64,000 nt of DNA. Origin: Tenodera sinensis (Eukaryota; Arthropoda; Insecta; Mantodea; Mantidae). Positions 58,405 through 64,000 of the stretch are shown one piece after another. The translations under genes were made by a program, and so were the position numbers. The DNA lies in NCBI GenBank assembly GCA_030765045.1, contig CM060962.1:217166655-217230654 (forward strand). Direction: 5' to 3'. Numbering within the stretch: the stretch's first letter is position 1; every line of letters starts with the position of its first letter. The notes under the pieces were generated by a model. That model ran no database searches. It worked only from the letters and a program-made list of their open reading frames with translations, and was not told the DNA's origin.

Positions 58405-58562
58405 TGGCAAATGCCGAGGAGGGTACCCTAAACGTAGACTTGGAACTATTCCTTCCCAAAATTCCTTTGCACAGTATCGTTTCATTGCATGCGTGATCAG
58501 TATCTATCGCCTGTGGTGCTGTACAAGTATGTAGTAAGAACGGGGGCAAAACACTACTAAAA
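58405..58562 (+). mobile_element. SINE-A 3' half, degenerate
   Basis: TTTCATTGCATGCGTGATCA, CGCCTGTGGTGCTGTA and GGCAAAACACTACTA parallel the SINE-A tail (CGCCTGCGGTGCCATAG, GGCGTTAAACACTAC). The head is lost. The 62-codon reverse frame here is not a gene. Confidence 0.6.
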
Positions 58563-58708
58563 ACCACTAGATATACACATGGACCTTTCTTAATTTTTGC
58601 TTATTCAGAGGGTCTCAAAGTATGCGTTTCCAGTGTAATATCGACATCGAATTTTTGGATGGAATACATTACTTGCTCTACCTCCTCTAGGTAGGTGGTA
58701 GAGAAATA
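58563..58708 (+). mobile_element. REP1 3' module
   Basis: GGACCTTTCTTAATTTTTGC, GAATTTTTGGATGGAATACA and a hairpin with GTAGAGAAATAAAA. It begins right after the SINE-A fragment. Confidence 0.7.
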
Positions 58709-59090
58709 AAAACCCGTTGAAACTCCGTGCAATATATGCACATGTATCTCTGGATTCTCAGGACTGCAGACAAGGTCTCTATTAACCGTATGTTATCCGT
58801 CAGGGTTACAAAAACAGTGTCTGACTGTTAGTGATGCTATTTACTGTTTTGTAGTACGAACCTTGTTGGCAACACGCTGTGAAAAAGGCATTAATTATAT
58901 TATCATTATGTTGTACACTGACAGGTGACATGACAGCGATAGTGCGTGTCAACTTTGTGTTATTCACATTGATCCTTGATGTGCCTGTTTTCCTTTGATA
59001 CAAACATCACAAATGAAAACGCTATTTTAAAGCATGCAAAGTTTACGTAGCGGCATAGATTTTGTGGTTAAGACGTCTGCATTAGCTAAG

Positions 59091-59150
<60 letters not shown>

Positions 59151-59160
59151 GAGGACGAAG
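58709..59160. other. Unassigned, with 54-bp poly-A
   Basis: No domain in the 65-codon reverse frame 58806-59003. The A run at 59096-59149 may be the tail of an unidentified retroposon lying to its left. Confidence 0.4.
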
Positions 59161-59164
59161 TGAA

Positions 59165-60122
59165 AAAGAATATGATTTGTTACGTTCAATTGCCTTTCTC
59201 TACCCGTTCTTCAACAAACTATTATTATGAATCTGATGTGCTGCTTTCACATAACTTTTTCTACTCTTGTACAAACTATTCTTAAAGATGCTTATCCCCT
59301 CTGTCCATTTCATGTTAATCGAGATAAATGTTTACAGAACTTATTGCTAATTTGTTGTAGATGACAGGAGAATATGGGAATAAATAGGCTTTGTGCGTTT
59401 TCTTAGCGTTCGCCGCTTTAAAACTGGTCTCTATGTGATGTTTTTAAAATTACATTATCTTTGCATGGCCAATAGATAATAAACATAACGCCGTTACCGA
59501 GTTACCTGAGCACTGCGTATTTTTAATATCGCCGAATATATCATGATTTTGACTAAGGGAACTCACAATCTCTTTGACCGTTTTCACTGCAAAGGATTTC
59601 CTAAGATTAAAGTTAAAGCTACTTCGTTTTTATAAGGCATTATGATAGGTCTTGGAACATTAAGTAAACAAATAGTAGGAATGGATGAAAACAGCATTAT
59701 AACAAATAATACATACAAATTAAGCTTAAAATGAAACAGTCTTAGATATTTTATTGAATGGTAATTCCTCGAAGTTCAGTGCGCTGACGGACAGCTCTCA
59801 AAAAAACAATAACGATTCCAATTCAAGAAAAGCTTGAAACTTGAAAGTAATAACAAGGAATGTCTTGGAAATGGTGAGCTCCATAAAGAAAATGAATATG
59901 AAGTAAATTCTGTGTTTACCGGTTATGAAAAGGTCATCAAGAGTAAAGACTACATGGCCAACTTTGATTTTTAACCGACGTTTCGTTTTTGAGTTATATT
60001 GTTCACAGGCGTGTTTTTTTAATTTAAGGGGCTTCAAAACATATATTTCCGGTGAAATCTCGACACCGAAATTTTGGATCGAATACAATACTTTCATACT
60101 TACTAAACGCAGTAGAGAAAGT
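59165..60122 (+). mobile_element. REP1 full copy preceded by an extra 5' tip
   Basis: A first tip (TTACGTTCAATTGCCTTTCT) at 59178 is followed by a second (AATCTGATGTGCTGCTTTCA) at 59229, then the body and a hairpin end 60087-60122 (GTAGAGAAAGTAAAA). The microsatellite is almost absent (TTCACAGGCGTG). The 99- and 105-codon frames at 59798-60242 are artefacts. Confidence 0.75.
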
Positions 60123-60295
60123 AAAAATATTTATTGTTCTATATACGTCAGGTTTATCTGCATAGACATTTGTAGAAATGCTTTAATATTATGTACATGT
60201 ATTTTCTTCTACATAAATGGCCAAAGGGAATACTGGTCATAATGTGATAACTTTGATGAAAATCCGTTCTCTTTCCATGACCAGGAGGAGAGAGA
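60123..60295 (+). mobile_element. Diverged REP1 5' fragment
   Basis: TAGACATTTGTAGAAATGCT, GGCCAAAGGGAATACTGG and TCCGTTCTCTTTCCATGACC keep REP1 spacing loosely. It links two fuller copies. Confidence 0.5.
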
Positions 60296-61011
60296 AATAA
60301 ATCTGATGTGTTGCAGTCATATGAATTTTTCTAGTCACTCTTGTACAAACATTTCTTACAAACCCTTGTTCTTCTATCTACCTCATGTTAATCATGATAG
60401 AAAATTCTAGAAATGGTTTTATTACATATTCCCTTGTAGATATAATGAGAATAAAGAAATATAGAAGGTTTAAGTGATAGTCAAGGTAGGTTTAAGAGCT
60501 GGTCCCCATGTGAAATCATTAAAATTTCAATCTCTTTGCATAGTGAATAGATAAGAAAACGAATAACGACTTCCTACTTGACCAAAGCATAAGTATTTGA
60601 AAATTCAAAGCAATAACATGTAACATCTCGTAGATGGTTTACACCATATAAAATATTTGACATAAACTGCGTGGTTTAAAGGGATCAACAGTTTTATATA
60701 GTGAAATGTTTATCTATTGTGGTTTACCAGTTATGCAAAAGTCACTCAGAATACTGAAGACTTCAGAGACCTTTCCCAAAATATTCAACGTATGCATTTA
60801 ATAAACATATGTTATTTCAATCAAAAGTGTTATAGCCATTTTTGAGAAAATCAAAGTTTATTAAAATTACTCCATATAAAGGTAGTCTGCAGTGCGGGAA
60901 TTTTGTTGAAAACTTTCGTATCACACCCTTTGAAGATCCTGAACTAAAATACAAAGATTAGTACTTAAATTTTGGTGTTTGGGTTATGCTGTTCAAAGAT
61001 ACATAACATAC

Positions 61012-61049
<38 letters not shown>

Positions 61050-61161
61050 GTAGAGAGGTCCAGGGAATCTCAAAACATGTATTCCCGGTGGTCTCGATAC
61101 CGACTTTTGGGTGGAATACAATACTTCCCCTACTTACTGTAAGTATATAGTAGGGAAAGTG
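60296..61161 (+). mobile_element. REP1 full-length copy with poly-T
   Basis: The tip AATCTGATGTGTTGCAGTCA is at 60300 and the hairpin at 61125-61161. The simple-repeat site after GTTCAAAGATACATAACA holds a T run (61014-61047) instead of CA. Confidence 0.8.
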
Positions 61162-61393
61162 AAAAATCCTTTTTCAGATTCACATAGTCTCAAAACATGC
61201 ATTCCCGGTAAAATCTCGGTATTGAATTTTTGGGTGAAATATACCTTCCTCTTTATTGTTAGAACGTAGGAGAGAAAGTAAAAGTGCCCTTTTTTGGATT
61301 CACGGAGTGCAAAATATGTATTTCCGATGAAATCTCGATTTCGAAGTTTTTGTGAAATGCACTTCTTCTACTTAATACAAGCATGTAGTAGAA
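61162..61393 (+). repeat. Two extra REP1 3' modules in tandem
   Basis: Units of about 115 bp (near 61167 and 61284), each with CTTTTT-GGATTCAC, AAATCTCG-T-T-GAA and a decayed TTCCTCTxxTT...GTAGxAGAAA hairpin, repeat the end of the copy at 61161. They are followed at once by the tip of the next copy. Confidence 0.8.
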
Positions 61394-61859
61394 AAATCTT
61401 ATGTGTTGCACTCACATGATTTTCTTTACTCCTGTACTGACTATTATTATAAACTCTTGTTCTTCTGTCTTCATGTTAGTCGAGATAAACATTTGCAGAA
61501 ATTATTATTGCTAATTTTCCTGTAGGTGCAACTTACGATTTACCAGTTATGCGAAAGTCATTAAGACTAAACAGGATTACTTAGGCCAAAGTAAGAAAAT
61601 TCAAAGTATGCATTTCGTTTGTCATAAACATATCTGAAACATATGGCATTTTAATGAAAATCGTTATAGCCATTTTTGAGAAAATCAAAATTTTCGAAAA
61701 TTTTTCCACGTAACGGATATTTTGGGGTGAAGTAATTTTCTTCAAAATCTTTGTGTCCTTGAAGGATACCCTAAACCTAAATACCAGCTTTCATTTTTAA
61801 CCGACTTTTCATTTTTTGAGTTAAATGGTGTTTACAGACAGATACACACGCGCGCGCGC

Positions 61860-61919
<60 letters not shown>

Positions 61920-61977
61920 TCACTGAATTTTTCTAAAAATGCTTGTTTTTTGGATTTGCGGGCCTCAAAACACACAC

Positions 61978-62029
<52 letters not shown>

Positions 62030-62105
62030 TGTGAAATCTCGTCAGTGAAGAGTTTTAGGTTGAATATAATACTGCCCCTACTTACTACACGTAGTAGAGA
62101 AAGTA
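61394..62105 (+). mobile_element. REP1 copy with CA and TA tracts
   Basis: The tip TCTTATGTGTTGCACTCACA begins at 61398. Part of the middle is deleted after TTTTCCTGTAGGTGCAACTT. Tracts: CG/CA at 61845-61918 and (TA)n at 61981-62028. Hairpin 62070-62105 (TACTGCCCCTAC, GTAGAGAAAGTA). Confidence 0.85.
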
Positions 62106-62236
62106 AAAAGTAAAACTGTTTTACATTAAAGAGACTTCAAAACGTGTATCCGCAATGTAATCTCGGTATCTAACATTTGGGTGGAATAGAATACCTTCTC
62201 TACCTACTATGTATGTATGTGGTAGAGAAAATAAAA
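62106..62236 (+). repeat. Extra REP1 3' module
   Basis: ACATTAAAGAGACTTCAAAA, GTAATCTCGGTATCTAACAT and a hairpin CCTTCTCTACC...GGTAGAGAAAAT. Same tandem end pattern as 61162-61393. Confidence 0.8.
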
Positions 62237-62993
62237 CCCTTATTATATTGTATATGAAATACACCATATACATCTCTGCTTACTGCTGTGCTGGCTATGG
62301 ACAATTCCATTTTCCTTGACCGTGGTATCTAGGAGAGAAGAGCAATGAGTCCTATTCAAGTTGGCCTTGATAATACCACTCGATATGTAACTCTCTGGCC
62401 ATAAGATATGTAGGTGCTGTTCTTTGTTCCCATTAAGAGGAAACGGAAATGACAACAAAAGAAAGTATATCTGCGTTCTGTGGTATATCTAATTCAACAA
62501 CTTATAAGCAAGTACAGAAACATGGGACAGGGAAAACGGAAGCGAAGTTTTGAGTTCAGGAAGTCTATAATACTATAATCTTGTGTTCAAGTAGTAAAGT
62601 GTAATATTTAACATCCATCGCAGAACACAAAGAACGCATAGGCCGTTAATTTCATTACTATTGTTATTGTAATCCGGGTTTTGCGTTTTGTTATCCAAAT
62701 TCAAAATGATGTACACAATTTATGAAGAGGATGAACTTCAGCTTGATGAGGCTAACACGGATAAAGCTTGTTTAGGAAAAACTGCTAAAGCACTTCAAAG
62801 TAAGTGGTATCTTGCAGGTTAATTACATGTATATGAGATCATCTATACTTTATATTTCAGTCTGCTTGTATCATTACATCTGTGTTAGACAAAGCATTTA
62901 ATGGGCTTCGTCATTCAAAACTAGACATCAAATTAACCGGGTGAATGCTCACAAGATAGATACTTTCAAACTCAAAAATTATAACCCTATTTT
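62237..62993. other. Unique spacer between REP1 clusters
   Basis: Not REP1. The 71-codon reverse frame 62243-62458 has no domain. It contains the candidate exon 62706-62799. Confidence 0.45.
62706..62799 (+). CDS. Candidate first coding exon (hypothetical)
   Basis: ATGATG at 62706 opens 31 codons reading MMYTIYEEDELQLDEANTDK then ACLGKTAKALQ. It is acidic at first, then basic, and ends in a consensus donor (AAA/GTAAGT at 62800). The upstream 150 bp are free of REP1 and could be a 5' UTR. I recognise no family and see no next exon within the window. It is the only candidate host coding piece here, and chance is quite possible. Confidence 0.25.
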
Positions 62994-64000
62994 TACTTTC
63001 TCTACTACGTATAAGTAGGGGGAGTATTGCATTCGACCCAAAATTTCCATGTCAAAACTTCACCGGAAATATGTTTTGAGACCACTTAAATCCAAAAAAA
63101 GTTCGTGTGTGTGCGTGTATATGTGTATATATACACTATTTACTGCCGTATCCCATTACAAAATATAGTAATACTACATGCATTATTATACATTATATAT
63201 ATTATACGTTTACAATCTAAGTCTATTGAGTCAATATATGACATTAATTCTTGGGTGTAGTGATGTATCAGTTTCGTTTTATTTAATGTCCATTTTCCGT
63301 GTTTTATAATCATATTGTTTCTGAAAATGCATCTTTCTTTTTCTAGTTTGGCACATTCAAATAATAGGTGATCTATTGATTCTTCTGCTTTTCCGCATGT
63401 ACACATAGGACTGCCTTTTATTTTAAAACGATAATAATAACTGTTTATTTTCCGGTGTCCTGTTAAGAAGGTTTCTGTGTGTGTGTCTGTCCGTGAACAG
63501 CATAACTCAAAAACGAAAAGTTGGTTAAAAACCAAAGTTGGTACTTAAGTTTAGTACCTTTCAAAGATGCGAAACAAAAATTTTGAAGAAAACTCCTGCA
63601 ACCTAAACTACACTTTACGTGTAATATTTTTCGAGAAATTCGATTTTCTCAAAAATGTCTCAAACGATGTCGATTAAAATGCCATGTTTAAGGTATTTTT
63701 ATGACAAATGAAATGTATATGTTGAATTTTCTGGCTATAGTCTATCCTGTTTACTCTTGATGACTTTTGCATAACTTGTAAACCGTAAGAGATCGTAGCA
63801 TACAAAAAATGTATATCTCGTTAAACTGCGCATGTTATGTCCAAACACATTTTTGTCCAGTAAACCATATGGGAGATATTTGTTGTTATTTGTATGAATT
63901 TTTGAATACTTAACCTGTCCTCAAATGAAACGTCCTTATTTTTGTCTCTTGGCCATACAAAGAGAACGGATTTTCAAAGCTTTAAAGGATTTGACCCTCG
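62994..64000 (-). mobile_element. REP1 copy, running off the window, with a LINE scrap
   Basis: The reverse strand ends at the hairpin 62994-63026. At the AC site (63095-63110 and 63475-63490) a LINE fragment intervenes. The body resumes at CATAACTCAAAAACGAAAAG and runs to the right edge; AAACTACACTTTACGTG and AAACCGTAAGAGATCG are standard blocks. Confidence 0.8.
63110..63475 (-). pseudogene. LINE C-terminal fragment (R1-like) in the AC site of REP1
   Basis: Reverse frame: FLTGHRKINSYYYRFKIKGS then PMCTCGKAEESIDHLLFECA is the Cys-Cys-His-Cys zinc region at the end of R1/SART-like LINE ORF2 proteins. About 60 more codons follow to a stop at 63140, then TATACACATATACACGC, so CA-like repeats lie on both sides. 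Known (AC)n-targeting R1 families such as Mino insert in this way. Only the 3' end is present. Confidence 0.75.

Noticed and set aside
59798..60242. About 100-codon frames on both strands
   Set aside because: Again inside REP1. Frame openness varies between copies, so there is no coding constraint.

Overview
The window looks like repeat-filled nuclear DNA of an animal, most likely an arthropod with a large genome (inference). It is AT-rich and holds tRNA-derived SINEs, RNase H-bearing LINEs, Tc1/mariner relatives and many microsatellites. There is no operon, no bacterial gene spacing and no intact long host gene. Nearly every coding stretch I can assign belongs to a mobile element, and almost all are broken. 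The species cannot be named from the sequence.

Left part (1-17 kb). A 2.7-kb element (1370-4062) with 41-bp terminal inverted repeats carries a decayed gene whose residues match the insect DUF7869 family; it is interrupted by a LINE tail with a 10-bp target duplication. A complete 530-bp tRNA-derived SINE (4838-5367) has a 9-bp target duplication. Two fossils of an IS630-Tc1-mariner (ITm) type transposase follow. The second sits in a TA-flanked element (14054-16250) that carries a long (AAT)n tract and is bordered by further inverted arms and a 241-bp foldback.

Middle part (17-46 kb). LINE-1 (about 17.1-22.0 kb) keeps an endonuclease, reverse transcriptase and C-terminal zinc motif in one nearly continuous frame broken by four stops and one frameshift. 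Behind it lie a SINE, a DD41D mariner fossil, the 3' end of a second LINE, a Tc1-like DD34E element with long repeats bearing a motif at both ends of each arm (32713-34353), more DD41D and mariner relics, and a SINE with a 12-bp target duplication.

Right part (46-64 kb). LINE-2 (about 45.8-51.7 kb) has a zinc-knuckle ORF1, endonuclease, reverse transcriptase and RNase H remains and an (ACTC)n tail; a SINE with a 9-bp target duplication is inserted in its endonuclease. From 51.8 kb on the DNA is mostly head-to-tail copies of one 0.7-0.9-kb family, here called REP1. REP1 ends in a 36-bp hairpin, has a matching inverted motif near its 5' end and carries an AC microsatellite at a fixed internal place; this architecture suggests a non-autonomous Helentron/Helitron-like element. 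About twenty REP1 copies or pieces are scattered over the window. A second family, REP2, has two copies, one split by a 933-bp element with a 10-bp target duplication.

No genes here work together as a pathway. The window records nested transposition. The only candidate host sequence is one possible 31-codon first exon at 62706-62799.
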